Shown in pieces: positions 24,101 to 35,540 of a stretch of 64,000 nt of DNA. This DNA comes from Dromaius novaehollandiae (lineage: Eukaryota > Chordata > Aves > Casuariiformes > Dromaiidae). How positions within the stretch are numbered: position 1 is the first letter of the stretch; each line of letters starts with the position of its first letter. The stretch spans positions 137,350,721 through 137,414,720 of the forward strand of contig NC_088098.1 in the NCBI RefSeq assembly GCF_036370855.1, written 5' to 3'. The notes under the pieces were generated by a model. That model did no database searches, was not told the origin of the DNA, and saw only the letters and a program-made list of their open reading frames with translations. The position numbers and the translations under genes were made by a program.

Positions 24101-27100
24101 TTGCAGAAATGGTGGTTGCTGCTCTAAAAGTCAGCTGTGTTTTCACACAGAAATTGGGGAAACTTTGCCAAGGCATGTAAGTCTCTAAGAATGTTTTGGG
24201 CCTTGATTTTAATATAGTTGTTCACAGATGCTAGCAAGCTGCACTGCTGTTCTCTCACTGTGGACAAGCCTTGCAAATCACGTTCATTTCTAGGAGGTCT
24301 GCAATTTCTGAAGCAATTGCTGAGCAGTAGTAAAGCAAATGCATTGGAAGACTTGCTTTAAAATTCTTTAATTGTCATTACTTTGGGATTTTTGGCCAGT
24401 GGCATGGTGGGAAGGAGACTGGGAAGCTCTGGAAGACTCCAGACTGTAAGACTGCATCCAGTGTGGCGTATTGCTGGAGGAGGTGTTGAGGTGGTAGCTA
24501 GAAGAGCATCTGGCTAGCTTTGGTGGAGTGCAGGAAGAAATACTTGCCTCTTCCTCACCTTCCCATTTCTCAGTGGTTAAAGCTGGTGATCTGTAGTTAT
24601 CTGTATGCCCTGATTTTGTATTCTTTCCTTGGCATCATCTGCTGACCTGTGTTTTGAACAGGCTGTCAGCCTCGATGGGCTTTTGGTCTGATGGCTCTTC
24701 TTATGTGAACTCTTCTCTTCATCAAGCCACTCTCACTTTCTTCCCATTTGAATTGCCCCATTGAAATCTCTGAGGGGAGACATGGAGCTCACACTTGCTA
24801 GGAAGTGTTGGTATTAATTTTCTTGGAGGCAGAATGCCAGCTGCCTTTTTGAAAGGAGGCAATGCTTTGAGTTATGCTTCCACAAAGGACTCTTGAATTA
24901 TTTCTAGTGTCAAAAGTATGATAGAGGCACATCTGAAATTTTCCTCTGGCATATTTTCTGTTTTTCTATTGTGTTTTTACTCCTAAATGTAGCAATTAAC
25001 CTTGGAAATTTAAGTAACTCCATTTAATTTACTAGAATGCTGAAGTGATGCTAGGTGAAAGGCAGTATCAAAAACAGAACCCAAGGGTTTAATATGTATT
25101 TTGTTTGTATGCTGCTTAGTATTGCTCTTAAACTCTTGTGATGGCTTGAAAGTACCAATCTGTCAATCAATATTGATGCCTGTAAGTAATATTATTTAGC
25201 ATAGTAGCAGTGGGAAATAAGCAAAGGTCAGAAGGAAACTGTCTTAGCTCTTTTTTTTTTTTTTTTTTTTGCATGTTGTGATATACTTTGCTGATTTCTT
25301 TAGTTTGACCTTCTGTGCAGATGCCCCTTACAAAATGATTGGTCAGGCTGTCCAGTAGTTTACTCGCAGCATGACAAACATAAGCATTTACTTGATGAGA
25401 TGCATTTTATCTGGATCAGTGTTTTTATTCTGCACATCTGCAGTAATTTGACTAAAGGAGCTGCTGGTTAATTGAAACGTTGGTTCATAGCCTGCATATA
25501 TTCTGCTTTCTTTCAAAAAAAAAAAAAATCAACATGGTTGCAGTTTATCAAAAACATTAAAAAACAAAGATTTTTTTTGAAAACAAAGTAATGGGTTTCC
25601 CTGTGTATATTATTGTGTTGCTTTGCCATATCTTAAAATAAAACAAACTTGAATTCAGCAGTGTGGTCTTTGGCTGGAGTCAGGAAAGGAGTTTCAGTGT
25701 AAAGTTCTAATGTGAGAATTTTGATCTAGAAAACTGGTGCAAGCTAAATCTTTTTTCTTTTTTTCTTTTTTCTTTTTTTCCTCCTCCTTTCCTCCTCGCC
25801 TCCCTAGCACCCTATACATCATGGAGCACTTTCTTCTAAGTGCATGTACTTAATTTCTATTCAGAGCACACGTAAAAGCTGTCTTGTTAGTGAAACTCAT
25901 GTTTCTTCATTGTTTTCGTTCTTTTTTTTTTTAAAGAAGCACTTCTACGCTTGAACATTTCTTTGAGAAGCTGAAATGTGTTCAGTCTCCTCTGCTTGTG
26001 CGATGTATATATGTATGCGTGTATACAGATATAGTTATATATGGATTTAAGTAATCCTTCTGTTTACTCTAGCACTGCTCTCTTTGTCTGGCATCAGCAT
26101 TGTTGCCATCAGTGACAGATTGGAGTTGTCTGGGGGATGGGAGCACAGAGTCAGCTGGTCTGTATCTAATCTTACTGCTGTAGGCTTGATCCTTACTAGA
26201 GGCAGCTGCTAGTGCCTGATCCTGCACTAATTTCTCAGTAGTGGTCAGTAACTTGCTGGCTTTTTAATTGTCAGATGGCGTCTGAGTGTGCGGTCTGGAT
26301 AAATTTCCCAGCAGCGCCTGCGTTTTGTTGTGTGGATATTGGTGTCTGTGTGGTGTAAGTGAGGCAGAACCTTGGTTTCATTGGGCTCATCTGTGTATTT
26401 TGTATCCTCTACAGAGCTGTCAGAGATGTGTTTATACATATATCTGAATATGGGTTATGTTTAGAGTACTGTAATTTCTACAGCAGGCTTTCACTTGAGG
26501 TTCCGCCAAGCAAGGTGGTTTCTCAATATTTATTAGTTTTGACTGTTTAAATTAATTTTGTTGTTGGGGATAAGAAGATCCCTTCTTAAGGGTTTCATTG
26601 TGGTAGGGAGTAGAAGAAAACAAAAGAAAGGTTATTTGGCTGAACAGTAACCAGTATAGCCTATTGCTGGTAGAAACAACACAAACCTTCAAGTCCATGT
26701 TTACATCTAGGATCTTTGGCAGTTTGTTTTGGAGACAGCAAGACAACCCTTCTGAGTTCTTAATCCTATTTGTAAAACAGAAATTAGCTGCTTTAATCTC
26801 CTCTTAACTGTGTACCTTTCTGCAAGTTTTTTAACCCATGGTTTTCAAAATAATGTGTGATAATTAATCCTTCAAAACCCTCCGTCAGGTAGGAAGGTAT
26901 TAGACTTGTTTTACAGATTCATTAGCCTGAGGTATGATGTAGTTAAGTAACTTGAGAGTGATGTGGACCACTCAGTAGCAAATCTGGAAGTGGAACACCT
27001 TGATTCTAACTCCATTTCCTGGCTTTCTAATCACTTTGATTTCAAAGTTAACATTTAGCCACTTGCTGTCTTGGTAAGTAATTCAGCCTCGTTTCTACAG

Positions 27101-30100
27101 AGCTTTACTCTTTAAAATTTGTAGGAAACGTCTGTTGCAATGAAAGAGAAGATAATCTAACTCAGTACTCTGGACTGGAAAAAATCTATTTTCTGTCTGC
27201 TCTGACAGCCTGTTGCAACTGTCTCTTTCTTAAGGAGTATACTTTCTTTCCTTAGACTGTTTCCTGCTTTCACTAATAGCTTTTCAGTCAGGCTGTGGTT
27301 CAGTTAACATTTCTCAGTGCCAAAGCCAGGTTTAAGCAGTTCCTCTTCCTAGCCATTCACTCCTGCTCCCATGCTACCCCTTTAGTTCAGCATGTGTGGT
27401 GCCAAGACACTGTACTGTACCAAGATTAAATATAACAGTTCTTTGTAGAAATCATGGTGTGGCCTCATAGTACTGGCATCCTTGAGGGGTTTGGGAGCTG
27501 GAGCATGCAGCTAAGGGAGGAGGAGGGGAGCAGGAACTGCATAAGCCAGTTCTGTAGCTGAGAAAAATGTCCATGGAACCACAGTTTCAGACTGCTGCAA
27601 GCCTGCCAAGGAGTCACATCTGCACTTGCTTCAAAGCCTGTAACAGAATGCTTTTCTTGAGAGTATTGCATTGCTTATAGATACTTGTGGTGAAATATTC
27701 AATTTCTTTTAACTCATTCCCTCCTCAACTAGCACATGGAAAACCTATCAGCATAGAGATACTCATGTTTTTAATATCTTTAGCATTTGTGGTAGTTCTG
27801 TTTCATGTTTGGTTGTCACAGTGGTGGCTGAGAGCTAATCTGTGCAGGAAACTACTCCTGAGCAAGGTCACTGTTAGTCCAGAGTGGTGTTTTCAAACCA
27901 GCTACAGCCATTGATTTTTCTGCATAGATTGGACTGCTGATATAGCAAGACATGGCCTAACTGTCTACACTTCTTTGATGATCAGACTTTACCTGTTAGA
28001 AACGGGAAGGGAGAAGTTACATCATCCATAATCCTTTTGTTATGTTTTTTTTTTTTTTTTCAAGCAGAACATTTTAATGAGAAACTTAAATGAGTCTGTT
28101 TTCCCTAAGCCAACTCACAGCTAGAATGGTGCTGGTGCTGTTCTGCTGCTATAAAATCGTCACTCTCTTCTTTCAGTACCTTTCTACAATTTCTGTAGTT
28201 GCTTAGTGTTTTAAAGTAACCCTCCAGCAAACAAGACAATGGTCTTTTCCATAATCCTGAATATTTTATCTTTACAGATGTGGGGGTAAGTCAATCGTTT
28301 GTGTCTCACAGCCTCCCTCCCACTCATGAAGACTCTTGTCCTGCAAAGCTTTGCACGTGATAAAGAGGAATGCTTGAGATCTCAACCCTCTGGAAATCTA
28401 TAGCTCTGTAGATCTTTAAAGAGCAGAAATTAAACTCCTTCAAGATCCTGTTTACAAAATCCTCAATTTGAAGTCCTTATTTTGTTGGAATTCCTCAAGG
28501 TAAAGATAGTGGGCTGCCCCATGGCATACCTGGTTCCTGCAAATACTGGCATAATAAAATGATCTGATGCTGTCACTTCAGAAAATCTCATATGTAAGTT
28601 TATAGTAAAGCTACTTAGCTTTTCTAGGGAGCTTGCATCGAGAAGCCTGCGTGGGAGGAATATTTAACGCAACAGATAGGCTTGTGGGAAGTGGTATTCA
28701 AAGACCAAGAACTAGATTTTTAATCAGTAGAAATGAGTAGTGTCTGACTGTTAGTGTGTGCTGCTCAAATCAGCTCAGGTAGCATTTAAGAGAAGATGAG
28801 AAAGCTCAGATAGTGCACATGCCACAATAACAAAAATCATTCATTATTTGAAATAAGCAGACAAATACATGAGCAGGAGTATAGGTCAATGTGAAGTCAC
28901 AGGAAAAAAGAAAAAAAAAGAAAAAAAAGAAAAAAACAGATCATGGCTGGGGAAAGTGAAATATTTCCCTGAGGAATAATGTGCTAAGTAAGCAAGAAGC
29001 TGAAAGTCAATTGAGGAGAAGCCATTTGCCACTGCCATAAATATCACTGTGTGTGGCAGAGCCCAGGAACACCTAAATAACTGTGGAGAAGGCTGCCTTT
29101 ATGAGAAATGCCAAATTGCATATTATCACTGGCTACAGTGAGCTAAAGGCTGGGTATATAGATATTAAGAGCTAAAAACAGCACAAGAAACAACACAGTG
29201 CTGGGTAGGAATCTCTCAGTAGCTTCATTAAAAATCTAACGTAGATAATTACCCTCCCTGCTTTTATTGCTATTTAATGTTGAAAAGTCTCTTCATGGAG
29301 ACTTCTTCCAAATAAGAGAAATGACTTGGGTTTTGAATTTGGGTTTTGTTTTGTTTATTGAGAGAGAATATCAGAGAGGAATTTTTTTTTGATACTACTT
29401 AAGCTTCTCAAAGGATATTACAAACAAAGAAGAGTGAAGTGGATCAAACCTACAGAAAGTATTTAATGTTCTTTTTATAAAATAGGAGAAATGAGGGACT
29501 TGAGCTTCCGAGGTCCCTTAGGAAAAATTGCTTTCATCTTGAGAATGGTCATAGTCTTACAGAAAGTAGGTAAGAGGGCACTTGTGTCCATATGAAGCTC
29601 CAAATGCAGGGAACAGCTAGCATATTAGTTGCTGTTCATCCTGCCTTTGGCAGTCCCTGAGGATGGACATAGTTGTCTATACTGGTGCAGTTTTCTTTTC
29701 ACCTAGTATACCCCAAATTAAAAGTCATTATTCATAGCAGGTAGAAAAAGTGAAAAGACTTTCTTTCAGAAGGCCAGGAATCACTGATGGTGTCCCAAGA
29801 TTCAATGAAGTGAGTTGCATAAAGATCTTGCTGCTCTTGAAATAAGAAAGCGAAGCAGCTATTTACTGTGTTTGAAAAAAGGTATCTCAACTGGTTTGGG
29901 CCAGACAACAGTGACCTCCCAGCAGGACTGTATTTAGTAGGCATAAGTTCATTCTGAAAAGAGCTTCAAGAGAAAAGAGTCTTTGGAGAGAAACGGAACT
30001 CACCAAATACAAAAACATCAGCAATGCTTATTCTTTGTACAGTAACCAGACAACACCATAGCTGGCTGCCCAGCTTTTTAACATTTGCAAAACATTGTTC

Positions 30101-33100
30101 CACAATGAGGGGAAGCTTGCCAGCAGTGGAATTTGAATGCTGCAAAGGAAAGCACATTTATTTTAGTCTATGTGAAGTGGAAGGAGGAACTACTCAAAAT
30201 TGTGTAAAACTGTTTGTTTCACATGTATTCTATGTCAGCACCGGGACTTAAGAATTTGGAGGATGGAACTCTGATTTTAGAATGAGCCGGGGGCTTCATC
30301 ACTACAGGCTGAGAATTAGTTTTATAATAAACCTTGCTACCTAATTCATAAAATAGTATTTGGTGTTTGCTTCAAAGAAATTCTGGATGCTTCCATAGGT
30401 TATTATTGTTATAAACAGCTTATTTTATTTTTCCATGTCAGATTCTTGTTGCCATCTTTCTGATGATTGAGGTGACTGCATACTCAGCACAAGCACAACA
30501 TTGCTGTGTTTTGCTTTTAAAGTAAATCTTGATGTAATGGAAAGAACACAGACTTACTGCAACTAAGAGCAGTTCTACTTCCCGGCCAATGCCCCACCAA
30601 AGAAAGCTGAGTGCATTTTGACAGGACAGAACTTTCTCTGCCTTCATCTATTACTTATCTCTGTGTTTGGTTAGAAATACTGCTTTTGTAAAAGCACTAG
30701 TTTACATATTTGTTTACTGCCATGGCTTCTCTTTCCATGATTATCCATGATGGCAGATGGTGCCCTCACTGATGATGGATTTTGTCATGGTTGTATCTCC
30801 CACAAATAACTGATTTGAAGCTACAGCACCTTCCACACAACTGCCAAATGGTGTTACTAGCAGCAGCTGCCCTATTCTACGTTCAAATTCAGCCTCTAGT
30901 ACAAAAAGCCATATGTCCTTTTCACAGACTTCTGTCCCCGGCCTCTCCCTGGGTTCTGTAAAGCACGAGTTTTAGTGGCTAAGACTATGTAATAGAGTTT
31001 TTCTGGGAAATTTTTAACCAGTAGCTGTGAAATAATACAAGTTAGGTTAGAAAGTCAAGGGCAGTACATCAGGTAAGTATAAAATAAAATGTATACTCTG
31101 GAAGTTCACCGGGTAATTCTGAGAGTGGAATCAAAATTGTTACTGTTTTGATTGTTAACACCAGGATCTGCAGGTTTATGATCCGTTCTGTTTGTGCCCC
31201 AAATGGAGATTGATGCGCACGAAACTGAAATCCACTCATCTGTCATAAAACTTCTGCTACGAGCTCATTAAATTTCCAGACAGAAGTGTTCATTATAAAT
31301 CTCCAGAGAAATTAATATTTCCTAAGTATTGTTGTGTGCAATGAGCTATCACCGGCCATTCTGAGGCAAGCAAATGAGGAAGCAGTTGTCTGCAACATGC
31401 AGCTATGGAACTAATGGATAAAAAACTTCCATGGGCAATACGGAAGCATAAGGAATCATCTTTGTGGCCTAAGAGAGCCAACAAATACAAGTTCAATTCA
31501 TAGCCCTGCCAAAGTTTTGCTGTGTAACCTATCGCAGGAGACATTGTTTTTCCAGCGTACGTTTTTCTTTTTTGTCTAACAGTAATCAGTTTAATTTGCA
31601 TTGTTTAGATCAAGTTTATGCCTAAAAGCTTGCTACCTAATTGTGGGCAGCCTGAAGTGCTAGTGAGTGTGTCATACCGGGCTGCAAGTGACCTGCGTAG
31701 CCACAGCCTGAGAGCTACAGCCTGTCCTCATAGTGCTGGGCTCTCCGTAGACAGCGTTACTACTAATTCGGACCTTCTGGTTAAAATGGCCTGAAACCAA
31801 ATAAATCCAATCCTTCCAAAAACACATATGGACCCAAATGTATGTTTTCTCATGAATTCTGGCAAAGCAGGACACTTTAGGGGTGTGCCCTTAAAACAAA
31901 ATCGCTGAAAGTGGAACATGTATGTGGAATGGATTGCTAATAAAATCTCAAGCACTCCTGCCCTTCCACTTCCGATGCAAAACTGTGGATGGTGTTTGAA
32001 ATGGCAGGACTAAAGCTTTCCCTGTCCCTCTCAGACAAACAGATGCCAGAATTGAAGTTTCAGATTATACTGTTAAAAATATCTATTTTCCATGACTGAG
32101 ATATAGGGGATAATTCATTTAGTGAGGCTGACACTGTCAGCTGGCTGCTCTCTACGGTACTTTCCAGTATAAAAATAAACTGCAGATGTTTGACACAGAT
32201 ATGTCAGGATACTTAACTTTTGTTTAGGGTTTGCAGATGTTGTGTTTTGTGGGAGTCGAATCTCTGTCTTGGGGGAAGGAGGGAAGAGGTACATGGCACC
32301 AAACAGAGAAGCATATGCTGTATGTGACTGACACATCCTGATCTGTGGATGCTCTGTCCCTTTTGTTATTTAAGAAGAACTTGTTCTCAAGCTCATTTGT
32401 TCATAAGTAAATAACATTAGCAGCAAACTGTTTCTGTGATGGAAATGTTGAGAACCATCATCTGTTATTGGTTGGTGAAGGAGTTAAACACGTGGTAGGT
32501 GATTTTGTTCATCTTCTAGGAATGTCCCCATAAGAGCAGTTATTTTGGAGCACTTCACTTTTTTAACAGCATAGTTCATCTTCTTGCAGGAGCATTATTT
32601 GTTCAATCAGTGCTGCATCTGCTCAGTGAAGCTAACTTTGGGCATGCAAAATCATCGAGTTCTTGCTTCCAGATTGGACTTACGAAAGAGGATTTTTGAT
32701 GGCAGATTGATCCAAGTCTTTCACCCCTTTGAACTGTTCAAATCCTCTTTAAAAGATGTGCTGCAGGGATTTATGTTGGGCTTTGGTTTTTTTGTCCTTA
32801 AAGCAATAGCGATAATGCTGTCTGTTTTGAACTTTGCAAGTCTTGAGGAATGGATGAGGTTGGCTAGTGTGTCTAAACTCAATGTTTACAGTTGTGTTTC
32901 ATTGGACACGCTCGATGGCTGGCACTTGTATGACAGACTGATTTGTTCATTTTTGCAGAGTAGTAGCTGATTACATTTTCTGTTGGCCATGGCTCTGCTA
33001 AAATTACATTTTCCTCTGCATCGTATCGTTGTCTCAGCTGCTAAGTAATTACTTTGGAAACCCAACTCTCTTGGATTTTTTTTTTTCTTTTCAAGATACA

Positions 33101-33709
33101 AGTATGATGCGGAGAAATGAAGCAATGCTGATTTTTACTTTTTATTATTAATACAGAGGTTTTCTGCAGCTTCAGGAGTCAATTCCAGGATCATCTTCCC
33201 TTCTTCTCACTGCTTCCAATCTGATTTGGTTACACTGTTCAGTAGGAATTTGTCATTATGCCTAATGAACACAGCATGACAAGTAACGTGTGATTTGTTT
33301 TGTAAATTATGGAAGTAAGCTGCATTCTGGAACACATGGCTCTGGGCTCTCTAGAGCCAGCACAAATTTGAATCTGTAATATTTAAAAAGCTAAACCAAA
33401 TTATTTCTGGTTGATAGATGAGTAATTTGTCTCCTGTGGTTTATTTGTCTAGGGAAACAGCAGCAGCTGGAAGCTGAGCACCAAGAAGTTTATGTGGAGG
33501 CTGATCATGACCTTCACATGAAGACAGGGCGTTCTGTACAGCCACCTGCAGAAAGACCTGGGGAGAGGCGAATGGTAGAAATGAAGAAACTCTATGGTGC
33601 TGCAGCTGCCAAAATCCAAGCAATGGAGACTGCTATGCAGCTTACCTTTGATAGGAACTGTGACAAAAAGCAGCCCAAATACTGGCCTGTTATTCCCCTC
33701 AAGCTGTGA
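12135..33709 (+). CDS. GEMIN8: Gem-associated protein 8 (GEMIN8), joined from three exons
   Basis: The coding sequence is join(12135..12137, 14784..15225, 33453..33709), which is 702 nt and 233 residues; human GEMIN8 has about 242. GEMIN8 is a subunit of the SMN complex. It binds SMN and the Gemin6/Gemin7/UNRIP module and supports cytoplasmic assembly of Sm-class snRNPs and gem formation. The translation shows the family blocks in order: W-Y-x-x-x-V-Y-A-R-Y-W (12-22), A-Y-R-K-A-M-E-S (38-45), an acidic linker (about 103-124), [13 protein letters not shown] (126-138), E-R-H-R-E-E (142-147), R-P-G-E-R-R (183-188), and the C-terminal [12 protein letters not shown] (221-232). Splice phases are consistent: phase 0 after the ATG and phase 1 at the long intron. 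The identity is secure. The weakest point is the single-codon start exon. Confidence 0.92.
12138..14783 (+). other. GEMIN8: GEMIN8 intron between start codon and main exon
   Basis: The intron starts with GTAAGC and ends with a long T/C tract and CCCAG at 14783. No coding block, RNA gene or clear repeat is recognised inside it. The open frames of up to about 83 codons look like chance. Confidence 0.6.
14784..15225 (+). CDS. GEMIN8: GEMIN8 main coding exon
   Basis: It encodes residues 2-148 and the first base of codon 149. The acceptor is a T-run followed by CCCCTCCCTGCTCCCCAG. The donor is GTAAGT at 15226. The N-terminal block rich in Trp, Tyr and His ([14 protein letters not shown]) is the family hallmark. 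The middle (residues about 46-103) is poorly conserved, with Ser, Pro, Tyr and Arg. A run of Glu/Asp with Ser follows, then the conserved [11 protein letters not shown] segment. The frame stays open past the donor to 15281, but those residues do not continue the family, so the donor at 15226 is preferred. Confidence 0.95.
16742..16850 (+). mobile_element. MIR-like SINE, 5' part
   Basis: Diverged blocks follow the MIR order on this strand: GGAAATCTGGGCTCAGAGAC, then CTCTGTCACA, then TATAACCTTGGTATAGATA (compare 'TGTGACCTTGGGCAAGT'), then a TCTTCCTGACCCCTCTCTTG stretch. It appears to be continued by the segment at 17085-17268. The assignment is by remembered consensus. Confidence 0.55.
16985..17084. 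repeat. Old palindromic repeat, apparently inserted in a MIR-like SINE
   Basis: CTCAACTCTGTTCCACTTAC, GGGTAAGTGTTATTCCATTC, a TCACTTCAGTGA centre, then a GCAGACTCTGGCC end. This follows an unnamed dispersed amniote repeat whose arms read roughly as TTACAC...GTAACTCC around a CATTGACTTCAATG centre and whose ends read TCTGGCC. It lies between two MIR-like halves. Confidence 0.5.
17085..17268 (+). mobile_element. MIR-like SINE, 3' part
   Basis: TGTGTTCCTCAGTTTC, then AGTGAGGGTAATAATAATTG, then a TGGTGCTATCTAAATGCT end. This is the order of the MIR 3' half ('TGTGCCTCAGTTTCC', 'GGGATAATAATA', 'GGTGCTATATAA'). Together with 16742-16850 it makes one element split by about 230 bp. Confidence 0.55.
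22794..22800 (+). promoter_or_regulatory. Isolated TATA-box-like word
   Basis: TATAAAA is followed by GCAGCTCTGTGC in the long GEMIN8 intron. No CpG enrichment, initiator context that I can defend, or downstream coding exon was found. It is listed only as a candidate intragenic start site. Confidence 0.12.
23093..23106. repeat. Short (TA)n microsatellite
   Basis: Seven TA units after a T-run in the long GEMIN8 intron. Confidence 0.8.
25251..25270. repeat. Poly-T run (20)
   Basis: Twenty T in a row on the + strand in the long intron. No element body is recognised on either side, so this is probably simple sequence and not a retroposon tail. Confidence 0.85.
25750..25806. repeat. Polypyrimidine tract
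   Basis: About 57 bases of T/C with almost no purine (TTTTTTC words, then CCTCCTCC). It is low-complexity intronic DNA. Confidence 0.8.
26880..27045 (-). mobile_element. MIR-like SINE fragment
   Basis: On the + strand: AGGTAGGAAGGTATTAGACT, TTTTACAGATTCATTAGCCT (compare 'TTTTACAGATGAGGAAACTG'), GTTAAGTAACTTGAGAG (compare 'GTTAAGTGACTTGCCCAAG'), AGTAGCAAATCTGGAAGTGG, and a CTTGATTCTAACTCCA block. This is the reverse-complement order of a MIR-type element. It is strongly diverged, and no target-site duplication was found. Confidence 0.6.
28045..28060. repeat. Poly-T run (16)
   Basis: Homopolymer in the long GEMIN8 intron. Confidence 0.85.
28902..28937. repeat. A-rich simple repeat (A4-9 G)n
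   Basis: Runs of A broken by single G residues over about 36 bases. Confidence 0.8.
33453..33709 (+). CDS. GEMIN8: GEMIN8 terminal coding exon
   Basis: The acceptor ends in TTTGTCTAG at 33452. GG completes codon 149 (CGG, Arg), and 84 further codons run to TGA at 33707-33709. The peptide K-Q-Q-Q-L-E-A-E joins cleanly to E-R-H-R-E-E-L from the previous exon, as in other vertebrate GEMIN8 proteins. The exon holds A-D-H-D-L, R-P-G-E-R-R, an amphipathic stretch [13 protein letters not shown], and the strongly conserved C-terminus [10 protein letters not shown]. The stop lies inside CTGTGAGTAT, which looks like a splice donor. Using it would be an odd read-through, and I do not propose it. Confidence 0.96.
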
Positions 33710-34536
33710 GTATCTGGACTGTGCTCTGACCTGGCACAGAGCTGTAGTGATGTGTGCCTCAGTCAGTTTGTGCAGCTGAAAGAACAAACTGCAATTTTTG
33801 CTTTTGGTTGGGTTTTCTTTTTTTTTTTTCCTTTTTTTCTGAGGGGAGGGGATAGGAGAAAGGAGGAGGAGGAATGGTTCTTTGCCCTGTGTTCTTTTTG
33901 TACTATCTGTCAGTGATAGCCCCAGTCCATTCTACATGCATATACTTGTTAAGTTATAAAAGGAGGGACAGTAATATTTTACCCATCTAAAGCCATAGTT
34001 TCTCTCGTTTGATGCCAGCCTGCCTTGACCATTCTTGCAAGAAATGCAGCACTATTCGTTTATGCTCAGTAAAATTTACACTGGGACAACTTGATGCCAA
34101 AAACCCCCAATATGAATTGCCTGCTTTTCCCTTTTAGGAAAGTGAGTATTCCCAATATTTTAGTATTAAATTTAGTATAGTAGTATTTGAATTGCATTTA
34201 ACACAGCACAGCTTGAAGTGTTATGTCTGCTAATCTTTGATTTTGGGGAACCAGGAGCCCACTGGCCTAGATACAACATACCAAATTACTATAGCCTAGC
34301 CATTTGAATTCTTTTTCAAAGGTTTGTAGTAAGTCAGGAAGTTTTTCTTCCAGACTGATACTTAGCTGGCAGAAATTCAGCCCTAAAGCAAAATTATATA
34401 CAAAAATGTTTTAACGAAAGGGAACAAAAAAAAAGACTGACATGGCACCCTCTGTTAGAAGTTTGTTTAGCAAAAGAGACCCTTGAGATGAAAAAGCACT
34501 ACTGGGGCCAATGCCAACAGTGATTTTTGCCATTTT

Positions 34537-34542
34537 AATAAA
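34537..34542 (+). terminator. GEMIN8: Candidate polyadenylation signal (proximal)
   Basis: AATAAA lies 828 bases after the GEMIN8 stop, with GT/T-rich sequence following (TTGGTTTGATGC). It is the first canonical hexamer I see after the stop. Confidence 0.4.
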
Positions 34543-35511
34543 AAGCATCTAATTGGTTTGATGCTTTGAGGAAAAAGAACAACTAGTCTGAGAGCCTAAG
34601 GGTACATCTGTACACTGTATGTGCAGGTTGGAAGCTATGTAGCTGTGACAGCTACGTTCCTTTCAGGTGCAGCTTCCCAGTGACAGCCTTTGTGTTGTAT
34701 GCACACAGCTTAAACGTAGGCAAATTAGCTGTGCCTCTGTGTGTGCTCATCCATCTGGACAGGCTGTTTGGCTCCAGTTCTGTCACCCTTTACTTTTGGG
34801 CATTTGTGATTGCCCCACTAGTAGCTGGTGTGGTGAAGTGAGGTACAAGTGATCTGTTTAAGAGAAGCAGAATTAGCCCCTTAATATTGGTGACTCCTTA
34901 GAAAATGGTACCCTGAACACTCCAACACTACTTCTAAAAGCTTTCTGCCAAGCATGGCTGCTACTACAGCATTGTGTGCTGAAGATCTCTAGTTTGTGTT
35001 ATGCAGCATTTCCACACCAAGGCAGAGGAAAAATATACTGTTTTAATTCTCATAAACATTCATGTATCCTTTTGGGGACAGAGGAAGTTGCTACTGAAAT
35101 TCTTCCTGTGATTCATGCCCATTGGATCTCCTATATCTCTCTAGCACATGTAGTTTGTAACACACAGCTGTAGTTACTATGCCCTCTGCAGCAGCCAGTT
35201 GCACCAAAGCAAATCTGAAGTGCAGTTTGGAATCTCCTTGTTCTTACTAGTGTTACCCTGTTTTAAAAAGCACCATTTTTATTTCAGTTCCTCCTTCATT
35301 TTAGTGTGATGAGATGGAGTTGAATTGAACACTGAAATTAAAAGCCCCCAGCCTCTAAGACTTGTTACTGGTGTGACTGATCTGAAAAACTCATGTGTGG
35401 GAAGAGAGGGAAAAGGGTTGTGGGTGGATAGTCCTGCATTTGTCTTCACTCTTGTTTTTGGGGGGGTTGTCAGAAATTTAGTGTTTTGTTTGGGTTTCTC
35501 TTTGTTGACCA

Positions 35512-35517
35512 AATAAA
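35512..35517 (+). terminator. GEMIN8: Candidate polyadenylation signal (distal)
   Basis: AATAAA is followed by TTCTCTTTGTAACATATTG and a T-run. It could be the distal site of GEMIN8, giving a 3' UTR of about 1.8 kb. Confidence 0.35.
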
Positions 35518-35540
35518 TTCTCTTTGTAACATATTGTAAT

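Larger units (their letters stand above)
15226..33452 (+). other. GEMIN8: GEMIN8 long intron (18.2 kb)
   Basis: The intron is bounded by GTAAGT and TTTGTCTAG. It holds an interrupted MIR-like SINE with a nested old repeat (16742-17268), another MIR-like piece (26880-27045), several homopolymer and pyrimidine tracts, and no recognised gene. A 128-codon open stretch at 32584-32970 has an acceptor-like CTTCTTGCAG at its edge but no family resemblance (see findings). An isolated TATAAAA at 22794 has nothing else to support a promoter. Confidence 0.75.
33710..35540 (+). other. GEMIN8: GEMIN8 3' UTR region (end uncertain)
   Basis: After the stop comes a T-rich then purine-rich stretch (about 33810-33875), followed by ordinary AT-rich DNA. 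Two AATAAA signals are candidates for the transcript end, at 34537 and 35512. No other gene-like feature is seen in this stretch. Confidence 0.45.
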
